Assembly: GCA_018857735.1 (NCBI GenBank)
Contig: JABMCL010001305.1
Location: 248,501 to 312,500, forward strand
Reading direction: 5' to 3'
DNA: 64,000 nt
Source of the DNA: Alviniconcha marisindica
Lineage: Eukaryota > Mollusca > Gastropoda > Provannidae
Part shown: positions 12,101 to 24,908 of the stretch, in pieces
Layout: each line of letters begins with the position of its first letter
How positions within the stretch are numbered: position 1 is the stretch's first letter
The notes under the pieces: generated by a model
What the model was told of the DNA's origin: nothing
Seen by the model: the letters and a program-made list of their open reading frames with translations, nothing else
Database searches by the model: none
Position numbers and translations under genes: made by a program

Positions 12101-15100
12101 GTTGTACCGACGTTTCATGGACTCCCTGGAGGATGCCTCCAGTCTGGCTCAGGCCAACAGTAACCCTCTCAAGGCCTTTTCTGTGGGCTGTAAGGTAAGT
12201 CATTGAATCCTGCTGAAGACCCCCTTTTGTGGCAGTAAATCAGATCACAGTTCTGTACTCCCTTGACTCTGCTGCTTGACAGTGGGATGGGCTTGTAGGG
12301 CCTTCTCGTGACCTTCTTTGTTGGATTTCAAGGTGAGATGCCGTTGATACTTTTGGCTTGGCTTGTATGGCCTTCTCGTGACCTTTGTTGGATTTCAAGG
12401 TGAGATGCCATTGAGACTTTTGGCTTGGCTTGTATGGCCTTCTCGTGACCTTTGATGGATTTCAAGGTGAGATGCCATTGAGACTTGTGGCTTTCTGCTT
12501 TGCATTGAGGTATACAACAGTTTTAAAAACCTCAAGGCCTCTGGTCATCTCAAGGTGAGCTGGTCTTGACCATTTAAGCCATCTCTTATTCCGTGAAGCA
12601 ACATTAGTGAAATCACTAAAGACCTCCATTTGTGGCTGTAGCATGAGTTGATGGTGTAAATTGTTATTGGTGAGACTGGGGTGAGATACTGACTTTGGGG
12701 CTGTGGAGCCAGTGTATTGGAATGGAGGCTACATATTTCCATTTCTTCAAGATCTCAAATGGAAACTTGAACTTGGAATGACAGCTAGTTGGAGAAGCGT
12801 TTTGACAGAAATATCCCCAGCGGAATAGTTCAGGGTGGTGTCTCCTTTCTCTCTCATGACCACCGATCAACTCTCACAACTTCCAACAAGCCTTGCAGCC
12901 ACACTTTGAACCCCTCCACACCCCTTTTGAGAGACCTTTAGCTGGGATGCATGTGTTCAGGATGTGATGATCTTCTGCTTCTGCTTCTGGTCTTGTTGAA
13001 GTGCTGATGAATACACAGTTAGCATCAACTTGAAGTTATCAGGAATTCCTTTCACGTTAATTTTAAAACGTTTACAGAGTAAGGTGGAAAGAAGTCAATG
13101 GGACCATGCAACCAATTTGCATTATCTAATATTTTAGTGTAACTGGTGGTGATGCTGAATGTAGTCTACAGTATGTATTGGCACAAGTTGATTTATTTAT
13201 TTTTTAATATTCCAGATTTGGAATCATCCAGATATTCTCCACAGATCTGTGGTACTGAAAAAACCAGTGACAGAGGAAATTGACCTTGACATTGAGTCGA
13301 GTGAGGTGGGTGGGAGCAAAAAGAAGCTAAAGAAGTCGGATTCATCATCGTCACTGGCGTCCACTGCATCCATGTCGTCCATTGCATCTACTGCGTCAAA
13401 CATATCACGTGCTCTTGCTGCAACAACCCTGAACGTCACAAACACAGATGCCCCGGCTCCTAGTGCCACAAACAGTGCTGTCTCCAGTTCTGAAGCGACA
13501 GGCACCGGGGCAGGTACTTCAGATGCTGGCACCACCAGTGCTCCAGCAGGGACGGGGACAAGTACTAGCGTCACCATGGGCACAGGGACGACGGAGACTG
13601 GCACTGGCACTGGCCCTGCGGAGAGTGGGTGTGGCACACCCTTGTTTGACAAGAAAGAAGAGGAAAATGCCTGGGTGAGTAGAAATTTTCACTATGTTTC
13701 TATGTGATTGTTGGGTTTTTTGTTTAATTTGTTGGTTTTACAGGTGGTGGTTATTGTAGGCAATTCTGGTCTCTGTTGTTGTATTCATTGTTATGCTTCT
13801 GTGTTTTCAGTTCAATGCTGTGAACTCTGTTCACTGTTTTGTTTTGCCTTTATTTCATTTTTGAAATTAACAATTTATTTCACCTGTCTCAAAACTGTTC
13901 CTGGTATAAAAGACAAAAAAACTAAAACTCCTTGGCTTCTTGAGAATTTAGTTTTGTCCCATTCCAGTGGAATTGGTCCGTCTTTATTATCAGACAGATT
14001 TCCTGTCAGGGAAAGTCAAGAAGGCTGACTTTGGCTACAATTTCTGTTGTATACCCAGGACAGTCAATTTACAGGTAGAAAGCAGAACTTAGTAGCCTGA
14101 AAATCAGGATTTTTCTTGGACGTGATAGAAAGAGCACTGCTTAATGTCTTTGAGTAGATTAAGTGGAAACCTCTTGTTGTTTTGTATTTTAAGTAAAGTA
14201 GCTTGTTGATTGTAATTAATGTAGGTATTTGAACTAATGTAAGAAGAGACGGTGTCAACAGATGTTTCGTAAAAGTTGAAGCTGTGTCTATGTTTAGAAC
14301 ATTCCTCGTGGGTCTTATTGACTGTTTGCCTTCCGTGTTGCTGCAGGTTGGTGATGCATTTGATGGGTATGAGCCTGGTGTGCTGGAGCATGGCCCTAAG
14401 ATGGTTCTCCTCAATACCATCATTGAGGAGTCACTCAGCCTTGGGGACAAGATCTTAGTCTTCAGGTGAGTAGGTCAATGCCGCTGGTCTAGTATACTAA
14501 TGTTGGTTCATGCACGTTTTTTCTTCTGGGAAACAAAGCAGGAACAATGAACCTACATAAACCTAGGTGTGCTAAAGGTCAAGGTTGTGGGTTTGAATTT
14601 TCAGAAAAGGTTTATTCCAGAATCTTCTGAAGCAATAGAATGGTTTTGTGTCAGACTTGCTATGCTTTTTTATAGATCCGCTTTACAGACAGTGATGTGA
14701 ACAGGGGACTGCTATCAACAAGGTCACTGTTGTATGGCTAGAGTTCTTGAATTTTGCAACAAAACTTTGTATGGTAGCACATTATTCTCAGATTGAGTGG
14801 CTTGTTAAAAGTTTTGGTTGCTGTTTTCAAGGTCATATATTATAACTGCCAGGTTTGAACTCAAATGCCCACCTCAGAGTGACTGCCCTGCATAATCGGA
14901 ACTGCTGAACCTTCTGTAACCAAACTTTGTATGCCCAGCAGTAACGTGATCAGTTTGGGTTGCCATGTGAAAGTCAGTCATAACATGGGTTCACAATCTT
15001 AAAGAATGATTTGCATTCTGTTTCTTCTGGAATGCTGAACATTATATGGCCAAGCTTTGTGCGCTGGTGCATTATGGTCATGTGCAATGTCAGTTATCAT

Positions 15101-18100
15101 ACAAAATGCTGGGCTTGCTTTGACCCTCTCCCCCCCCCCCCCCCGCCCCCCCCCCACATGTTTTAAGGTCAAGGCTGCAGGAAGATTAAAACCTTATATA
15201 ATATTGTGGGTGCCTATCGTTTTATGTGCTTGTAAACTTTTTGTGGTCTCATTTTGTACTGCAGTGAATTATTACCAGAATGCAGATAAATAATTGATTC
15301 TTAACATCAAGTCAGGCATGACAGTTATATCAGGGTGATTCCAAAGTGCAAAGAAAGTGGGTGTTTGTTGACAGTTTGTATCTGGCTGAAGGGAAAAAAG
15401 AAAGACAGAAAAACAATTGTGATCGTATCCAAAGAAGTTATTCTGATTTGTTTATGTTGCAGTCAAAGCCTGTCGACCCTGGATATAATAGAAGAGTTCA
15501 TGACGAAGCTGAAAGTTCCACGACCAGACATGGACGAAAACTGGGCTAAAAACAAATCCTACTTCCGTGAGTGTTTCGTCGAGCCCTGTAACACTGCAGT
15601 GGGATTGTGATGTGTTGTGCATCTCCATTTTGTTTCCCCCAGCCACAGATACATTGTTTGAATTTAGAAACTGAAATGAATTGCTTTGTGTATGCATGCT
15701 TGGGGTGGGGTGGGGAGGGGGGGTCTTTTTCATAAAGCCTATTTAAGATCAGTTTATCAAAGCATCCAAGTGTTCTAGAATATCGAAAAGGGAAATATAT
15801 GGTCCAGTGTTTCACTGATTGTGAAGGTGCTTGAAAACTTGCTGGAAGTCGGGAATCTAGTAGTACATAGTAAGTTGAGCCAGGACCACACAGCCATATG
15901 TATACCTCAGATTTAAAAAAAAAAAAAAAAAAAAAAAAGCATTAAAAAAAATTGTAAAGGGGGGGGGGGGGGGATATATACTGTTGTAGAAGAGTTACCT
16001 AATTTTATTCCTTGTAGGTGTCCAAATGATGTCAAATCTTCCTATTTGGTTGTGGTGTGTTTTGGAGGAGAAACCGTCAGGCCCAGCTCTGATTAAATAC
16101 TGTTCATTTCATGATACACAGCTTTCTTGTACCCTTTGAACAGAATATGTGTATGATATGCGATTTCACCAAGATTATGTTCAAGTGGAACAAAGTAGGA
16201 GTAGCAGTGACAGTATTTGGGGGGTGGGGTGGGGGGGGGACATTTGTCCCACAATTGGAAGAACAGCATGGCTGCAAGGTTTGATGCCTGCTGTCTGTGG
16301 GTGCTGAGTTTGCTTTCTTATGTTCAGAATCAAGTACCACCCTGCTATTTACATTTACTGTGCAGCAGCATCTTTCTTCGTCAGAAACTATATGAGGTGT
16401 TTATGTAAGGGTTATGCAGGTTCATGCATTAACAACTCATCTGTGAACAGGTCTGGATGGCAGCACCTCCGGTACAGAAAGAGAGCGTCTCATCAATGAG
16501 TTCAATCGCCCCAACAACAAGACTTCCTGGATGTTCCTCCTCTCCACAAGGTACAGTAGTGTTATGCTCTCATTTTAATGAGAACACATGAAATAAAGAA
16601 AGGCATACAAATTTCAGGAGTGTTAGGGCTCCAGGCTTCTGTGCTGATTTTGTATGCCAAGGCTTTTGAAGTTGTGTGTGAGGTGTGAATGTTATCCACT
16701 ACTCCAGCATTGTCGGCTTCATTTCATGTGGTGCAGAAACCCAGAAGAGACAACATCTGTGTTTGGCCTGATATTCTGCAGGCATTTTTCAGAATTGGGG
16801 TTATACTGGGTGTTGAATTTTGCTACAGTGGAATGGACCTCCCAGTGAAAGACCACCCTAAAAATCAGAAGTGCTCTTAAATGAGGGATGGTCTGTGGTG
16901 AGGGGTTCATATTGTACACAGAAAGGTTAGGTGTAAGGTTTCAGAAGAGGGAGAGTGAAAGAGGTCTGTCCTGTGAGGGTGATCTTTCAAGAGGAGTTCA
17001 CCCTAGCATGGTGGGTTGGAACGGGACTGAGGGAATTTGACCCCAATTGATCCCACGCTTGCAACAGTGCCTGGAGATATATTGCACATTGTGAGGCACT
17101 CTTTCTGAGCTGCAGATGCTGATGTACTTGCAGAGTAAATCTGCTCCTGGGAGTTCAGGAAGAGCTTTAACCCCAGTGCCTAATTATAGTATCCCTTGAC
17201 GCCATGTTGTGTGGTTCCTGAAACTTTACAGATGAGTTTGTTTTAATTTGTAAATTGTGAGGCGTCCTGTTAGAGACATGGTGACCGCTGATCAGTTGTT
17301 CCCTGATTCAGTCCATTGACCAGCGTTACTTTGTCTGTGGCCAGGGCTGGCTGCTTGGGGATCAACATGGTGGGTGCCAATCGCGTTGTGGTGCTGGACG
17401 CCTCGTGGAACCCCTGCCACGACTGCCAGGCTGTGTGCCGTGTGTTCCGCTTCGGCCAGTCCAAGCAGAGCTACGTGTATCGGTTGGTGACGGAGAACAC
17501 CCTGGAGCGCAACATATATGACCGTCAGATCACCAAGCAGGGAATGTCAGGTAAATATGCTACCAGGCAACAGGCACCTGTAGAGTGGAAGATGCTTTAG
17601 ATTTGATATAATAATAACAATGGTGATATATAATGGCTTAACCCACTTGGCCCCAGACCGCCCGTCACTGCCCGCTCTTTTGCCTTACTGCGAAACCCCA
17701 GACCGCCCAGTAGCAGCTGGCTAGCAGATGATCCAAACTAGCATCTCGGCTTATGCAAATAGGAACGGGATTCTCGCGAGACTTGTAGCCTTGTTTCTGC
17801 TGTTGTTTACTACTTCTGGCGATGCCCTTTGTTCGAAGTTCGCTTGAGTTTGAGAGACGCTGTGAATTTTCAAAGTTGCGAGATGGACACGCAATAGATG
17901 CACGAAAATAAACGAAAGCCAGGCTGTTAGCAATGGCGTTGGAGCTTCATACTTTGAGATTTGAACTGCAAATTTGGCTCAGTCGCTTACTGTGGGCACC
18001 CTAACAAATTCACGGAGCTCCATCTTTGGAGATTCAAACTGGAAATTTTGCAAAGTTGGTTACCCTGTAGGTACCCCAAAACCTGACATTCAGATGCGGA

Positions 18101-21100
18101 TATTTCTGACTTGGGATTTCTTTTTTTAATGCTTTTATTTTTGCGTGAAAAAAATCAAAACCTGTTGGATATACAAGAACACTGTATTCGCAAACTGGGA
18201 AAAATACGAAGTGAGCTGAAACTTTTGTTTGGTGTTTATTATTGATTTTTAAAGTTGTATACCGGGATCATTTGACACAGTTACTTCCCTTTGCATGGGA
18301 TTTTGTAGTGAAAGGGCAGCGGCTGGTCTGGGGCCAAGTGGGTTAATCAAGAAAACTAAAGCCTAAGTTTGTACAGATTTCAAGAAATTGTGTTGCCGTT
18401 TAAAAAAAAAATAAAGAGAAATAAGCCCGCTCAAAATCGGTTCTGTCCATCAGGTTACTTGAGGACTTTGTTTAAAGTGCTGTTGATTTGATATTGAATT
18501 TTAATTATATTTGATGGTAACCAGTTTGCTTGGAACCACTATAGCTTAGCTGTACACAGCACCGAGTATCACAGTTGGCTTGAGGCACACTGTGGCATCT
18601 TCAGAGTTGAACCTTTGGGGGCATGTACAGATAGTTTTCTTATTTTGATGTAGAATCAACCGCATTTTAAAACACAACCTTTCTCATTTCACTGTTCATT
18701 TAAATTACGTCTTGAAAGAATTGAGTAGTAGATATGTTCTGATTATTAAATGCATTATTTTTATCTTGTCTTTTTTTCTCATACAACAGATCGAGTTGTT
18801 GATGAAATGAATCCAGATGTCCACTTCTCAAGAGGGCAGCTAGAAAATCTGTTAAAAAATGAGGTATAGTATATGTCGTGTATCATTTTTGACCCCCATG
18901 TAAAAGAATGCAATGGACTGTCTAAATGCAGAAGCTTTTAAACTTTGCATGCTGTTTTTTTTACTTATTGAGCTTGATCTGCTCTTCGCCCTGATATAAC
19001 CGTACCGGTTGACTGGGCATAAAACACCAACTTACTTGCTTGATCTGCTCTTACCAGTTTCAATGACTGGCCTTATTAAAGGTTACAGGCAGTAACATTC
19101 TATATCTTCTGGAGTTTTTATTAGATTAAATTCATATTTTTTGTATTTGTCAGGCACATGTAAACATTTAATGCTGTCCTTGAATTTGGCTTGTATTCAA
19201 AGGAGACAAATATTTCTTTCTGCCGGGTTGAAAATATTTCATGGACACTGTTAAATAAGAGGGAACTTTGTACAATTCTAATGTCTATTTAGTTGTACCT
19301 GTGGATACTAGTTGCTGTTAAATAAGATGAAACTTTATACGAATCTAATGTCTATTTAGTTGTGCCTGTGGATACTAGATTGCAGTGACTTGACCATATT
19401 TCAAGGGCACAGCAGCATTGGATATGTCAGACCGAAAGTTGTACATCATGTACATCAGATTTATTCTGTTTAGAGCAAATTTTATGTGATTGTGATTTTA
19501 CTTATGCAGGCAAGATCATACATACAAAGCTGTTTAATCCAAGGGAGATAACATATGTCTAGTTTGCCTTTGTTAAAAACCAAACCAAACAATGAGGTTG
19601 GTGTTTTCTGCTCTTGTTTTTACTTGTAAACATTATATGATGATCTTTGGCTTTACCTGTGCATATCATTTTTGTTGACTTTTACCCCATTCCAAGGTCA
19701 TGGCTGCTGAGATTCATGTGCATGTGTTAATAAGAATTTCGTTCCTTAAATGTTGTCCAGGACAAAGATTTTCCATACCTGGACTTCAATGCCTGTGAGG
19801 ACAACTACAGTGACCCTGTTCTGGTCAAGGTTCTGAAGAAACAGGGGCAGTGGGTGACAAAGGTATGTTTGTGGAAACTCCAAACTACAAGCCAGAGTGC
19901 ATGGTGGCCATCAGTTAAGGGCTGAAGCTTGGTTTTGATAGGGTTGTAACTCAGTGGTTAGTGCATTGAGCATTCCAGTGAGAGCTGCTAGGGTGGCTTA
20001 ACACCTGCTTGAGACAGAGAGAAGGGACCTTGTTTTGTTCTGGTGAGTTGACACCTGCACCTTGTTTTGTTCTGGTGAGTTGGCACTGGGCAGACTCATT
20101 GGTGCCAGCCTTGGCTTCGTGTCTACAGCATCCACTGAGATCTTTGTGCATGTTAAAGATCTGGTCACGGTTAGAGCAAATTTTATGTCAGTCTGTAAGC
20201 GTAAGCAAACTAAATCCTGTGCAGTGGTCTTGCTTGCTGGAATTGTTCATGCATGAATTTCTCTTGACAATGATCAGAGTGAAGATTGTGTGATGGACTT
20301 GTTAAAAGTGACCAGGCATGAATCTGTCCTGATTATGGTCAGAGTGAACCTCTGCTCTTTTCCCAACTGAACATTGTGTGATGATCTTAGAACCTCAGCT
20401 CTTTTCCCAACTGAACGTTGTGTGATAATCTTAGAACCTCTGCTCTTTTCCCAACTGAACATTGTGTGATGATCTTAGAACCTCTGCTCTTTTCCCAACT
20501 GAACATTGTGTGATGATCTTAGAACCTCTGCTCTTTTCCCAACTGAACATTGTGTGATGATCTTGGCTTGCAGGAACCATTCACGCATGAATCTCTGCTG
20601 ATTGACCGCAAGGAGCTGCGCATGAGTAGGAAGGAGAAGATGCAGGCGAAGGAGGGCTATGCCCGCGACAAGCGGATGAACATTACCTACAGTCGTCCCT
20701 CCTACGCTGCCTACTACCCAGGAGGCAGTGCTGGACAGCAGTACGTTATTCTGTGTAACAGTCCGGGGGGGGGGGGGTCTAGAAATCTAAATGACTAAAA
20801 TGTAATCCACTTGGTGTGTTTTTGCTATTTACATAATGCTTCATTGCTCTTTTTTTTTGAGGGGGTAGGGGAGATGCTGAGAACTTCAGAGCACAATGGG
20901 AATATTTGTTTTTTGATGTTTCTGTTGTTTTGATCATGTGATATGCAAACAAGCATTTCTGTGGGTAGCTAGGGTTTGAAATATGAGATTTACCCTTTGT
21001 TGGTAGGATTGTGAAAATCTTGTAGCTGCTTCCATATATAGATAATTTTAAAAAAAGTATTACAATAAATGCTGACGCTGCTCCTCATGTGCTAGGATGT

Positions 21101-24100
21101 ACATCCGTCGTGGTCCAATCACTCGACCAATTGCAAGTGTTCGACCAATGATCTCAACACCAGTGCCGCGCCCCAGTGTGCAGGTGGTCAAACCAGGCGT
21201 CACCGTTCATCAGGTCATCACTACCACAGGTATGCAGCACAGATGGCAATGGAACTGGGTAATTCTCACTTCAGTTCACTAACTGTATGAACAAAGGGGG
21301 GGGGGGGGGGGATCACTCTATTCAATTAAAGATTACATTGGAGAAGTCACACTTGAGTCGCAGGTGTAGATCATGCTGTGTGTGTTGACTTGTTCAGGCC
21401 TAAGAAGAAGGGGTTTAGGCAGCACATTTAAAGAAACTTGCACAAAGTAGCCTATTTGAGTGCCATGCTGGATAATGTAGAGAGGACTGCAAACTCATCC
21501 CAACAAATTCTTTGTTTACAGATATACTTTTGCCTGGTACAAACACAGCCACGTCCTCTGGCACTGGCGAACCAGCTGGCAAGATTGCCTCGGGGCAGAA
21601 AATCCTTGTCATCAAGACACCCAAAGGGGTTTACATTCGCACGAATGATGGCAAAATGTTTGCGGTGCGCTCCAAAGTGGGAGAGGATGCCGCAGCTGCA
21701 GCCGCAGCATCAACAAGCTCATCCTTAGGGGGAGCCAGCACCACCACCACGACAACGGCCACAACCGTCTCTTCAGGTTTGTTGTCTTTGTGAGTATTGC
21801 TCTGCATGTTGGCCTTTTAGTTTTTCTCTTTTTTTTCTCTTTTTTTTTTTTGGTTACATAGATTGATTGATTTACCTATTTATGACAGTGATGGCTAGAG
21901 ACCTGGCTTTCCCTTTCTATATGTAAAAGAAGAAGGAAAAAAGGGGCAGGATTTATTTTTCATTTTGTTTCTAGTAGTTATGGAACTCTGAGAGAAGAAT
22001 TCTTCACCCAGAAGGCTTCATCACCAGTTTCTTTTCTCAGCATCTGGTTCTTGTAAAGTATTGAAATATTTGAAGAAGAAAAATTGATACACTTGCTTAG
22101 ACTGATTGTCTGTCTTTTTCACCAATATCACTGACTGTCATCAGATTATGCCTTAGGAACTTGCAAAAAAGAAACAACCAAACTAAGAAAGGAAGTGAGT
22201 AAGTAACTTGGTGTACTAAGAAAGGAGATCAGCTTGCATCCATGTTGCCATGAAAGGGGATTGAGCATTGCTTTTTCCCCATATTACAATAGCTCAACTA
22301 GGTTTCTTAATTGTACATGAATTACTTGTTGGTTTGATAGTCACCACAGAGAATTTGCTCTGTCATCACACTTCACAGACTTGCATGTCAACGAATGTGA
22401 CAGAGAGTAAAAGGTGATTGCAACTTTGTCTGGTCCATCGAGGTGCTCTGGTTTCCCCAAGGACTTTCTGCTGTTCTGGGCTTTGTTTAAATCTGGTGAG
22501 AAGTCATCTGGCTGAGGAAAGAAGATAATATGCAGGGAGGATGAATTAACTGAAACTGAATCATCCACCCTAAAGGGGTTGGGGTGGGTGAGTGTGGGGG
22601 TGTAAGTGTTGCACCATTGCTGGATTGCTTGCCTCTAGCAAACATTTAAATGTAGACCTTGATGCATGGTGTGAAGAAAACACAAAATTCTTCAGTGCTT
22701 TAGTTGATTGGGATGGTATGAAAATTGGGAAAATGCCAAATTCTCAAGTACTGCTTGTACGCTGTCTCATTGTGTACACATGTATCGGCCTGCTGGTGTG
22801 GAAAAGGATTTTGTATTGGCAATGTATTACAAAGGGTTACAGTTAGAGTTTTATAAAGGCATGGGTTGGTTTAAAATTTGATGTTTGCATAATTATCTTT
22901 TTTGTCTATGTTGTTGTTACGACTGTTATTTGACATGGGTGTGCAACAAAAACTTGTTTGAGTAGAGTGACTGAAGGTTTTTCAGATACTCATTCCTCTT
23001 GTTGTCCCATGTAATTCTGTGTTGGATTGCTGTTTGTCCCTAATTTGTGTGTTTGCTAGCAGTGTATTCCATTATTATTTACTAACGGTGGTCGGTTAAC
23101 CAATAGTTTTGTTTAGAATGTCTGATACAGTTCTTGTCAAAGTAACCCTTTCCATGCATGGAATTGTTTGCTCTCAACAAGATAAACTGTTGTCTGAGTG
23201 CATGCAATTGTTGAAGTTATAAACACTGTTCAGATTTGTGAAAATCTTTTGCTGCATTTTCTGTTCCTGATTCAAGTTGTAGTTTGCACAGTTTAGTTCT
23301 TCAGCATAACTTGATGTTGTTTATAACTTTGACTAATTTTGACAAATGCTATTTTGATTTAGATTTAAAGACAGTTTATGAACAAAATTGACAGATCCAG
23401 ACTGTGGTCAAAGTTACCTTGTTTGTCATCTTCTTTTTTATTATCATTTTTTTAATTAAAAGAAAAAAGACTTTTTTTGTTCACTTAAAAATCCTTACTC
23501 TAGGAGTAGGAATTGCATTTATATGTCTGCCTACAACCTTACATGGACTTTCTTACTGCTAGCAGTTTAGCTTCTCATAACACACACACAATGTGCAAAC
23601 CCCTCACCAAAAACCAAACCAGTGTTTAGAAACAGTGTTGATAATAATCATGCACAGGAATTAATACATTACTGAAAATACTGATTCGACAATAGTATAA
23701 GTAGATTGGTAGGTGTGTTTGTCAGTATCAGTGTCCACTTTATTGTGCTACATTTACTCGAGGGTTTTATCCAGTTTGTCTCAGTCTGTTTGTCTTCACT
23801 GACTTGACTGAAACCTGTGTGCAGTCGAGCCAGTGCCAATGGTTTTAACTTTTTAACCCCTTAATTCTTTGAGGGCAAGAGGCTCAGGGCCACAGTAGGA
23901 CATTTTTATGTAAACCCCTTCAACCTTTTAAAGAAATGAGGCTTGGGACTACACTGGGACCCAGTTTATGCATGCACCTGTAATTCTTTGAAGATGAGAA
24001 GCTCGGGACTACAGTGGGACTCACTTTACACATGCCCCTTTAACTCTTCGAAGGCAAGAGGTCCATGTGGTTACAGTGGGGCCCATTTTACATATGCCCC

Positions 24101-24877
24101 CTTTAACTCTTTGAAGGCAAGAGGTCCATAGCTACAGTGGGACCCATTTTACATATGCCCCCTTTAACTCTTTGAAGGCAAGAGGTCCTTGGCTACAGTG
24201 GGACCCATTTTACATATGCCCCCTTTATCCCTTTGAAGGCAAGAGGCCCAGGGCTAAGCAAGACCCATTTTACCCATGCCCCTTTAGTTTAACTCCTTGA
24301 AGGCAAGAAGCCCAGGACTACAGTGGGACCCATTTTATGAATATGCGTTCAGCTCTCAGAAAACAAGAGGCCCATGACTACAGACTTACCCTCTCACTCT
24401 TTGATGACAAGAGGCTCATGACTACAGTAGAAGCTGATTTATGCATACCCCTTCAACTCTTTAGAAGATTATGTTTTTGTGTGTGTGTTTTTATCTTTCT
24501 AACCAGTTGTTGGAAGTACTGACCAACTTGAAGAGCGCATGGTCTTACACAGACTGGAGTGCGAGACCCAGTGGACCAGAGGATAATGACAGCCATTATC
24601 CTCTGCTTGGAGTGCTGGTCCAAGTTAAAGCAATATTAGATGGGCATTGGCTGCCTCAAACAGAAATGAATGGGACATGTCCATCTCCTGCAATAATGAT
24701 TAGACATTTCAGGGTGTCAGTTGGTTAGTGACTGATGTTAGATGCCAAAGTACATCCCTGTACTGCACAAAAAGCAAGTGCCCAGGGCACCTGTGTATTT
24801 CCAAGCGCTTTGTCAGCAGAGTTTGCTCCGTATACCTGATCATCCCTGGGGCATGCAGATGTACTGTAAAAGTACCT

Positions 24878-24908
<31 letters not shown>

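Noticed and set aside
23863..24466. CRISPR-like array
   Set aside because: Units are contiguous degenerate minisatellite copies without unique spacers, and the window is a eukaryotic nuclear locus.
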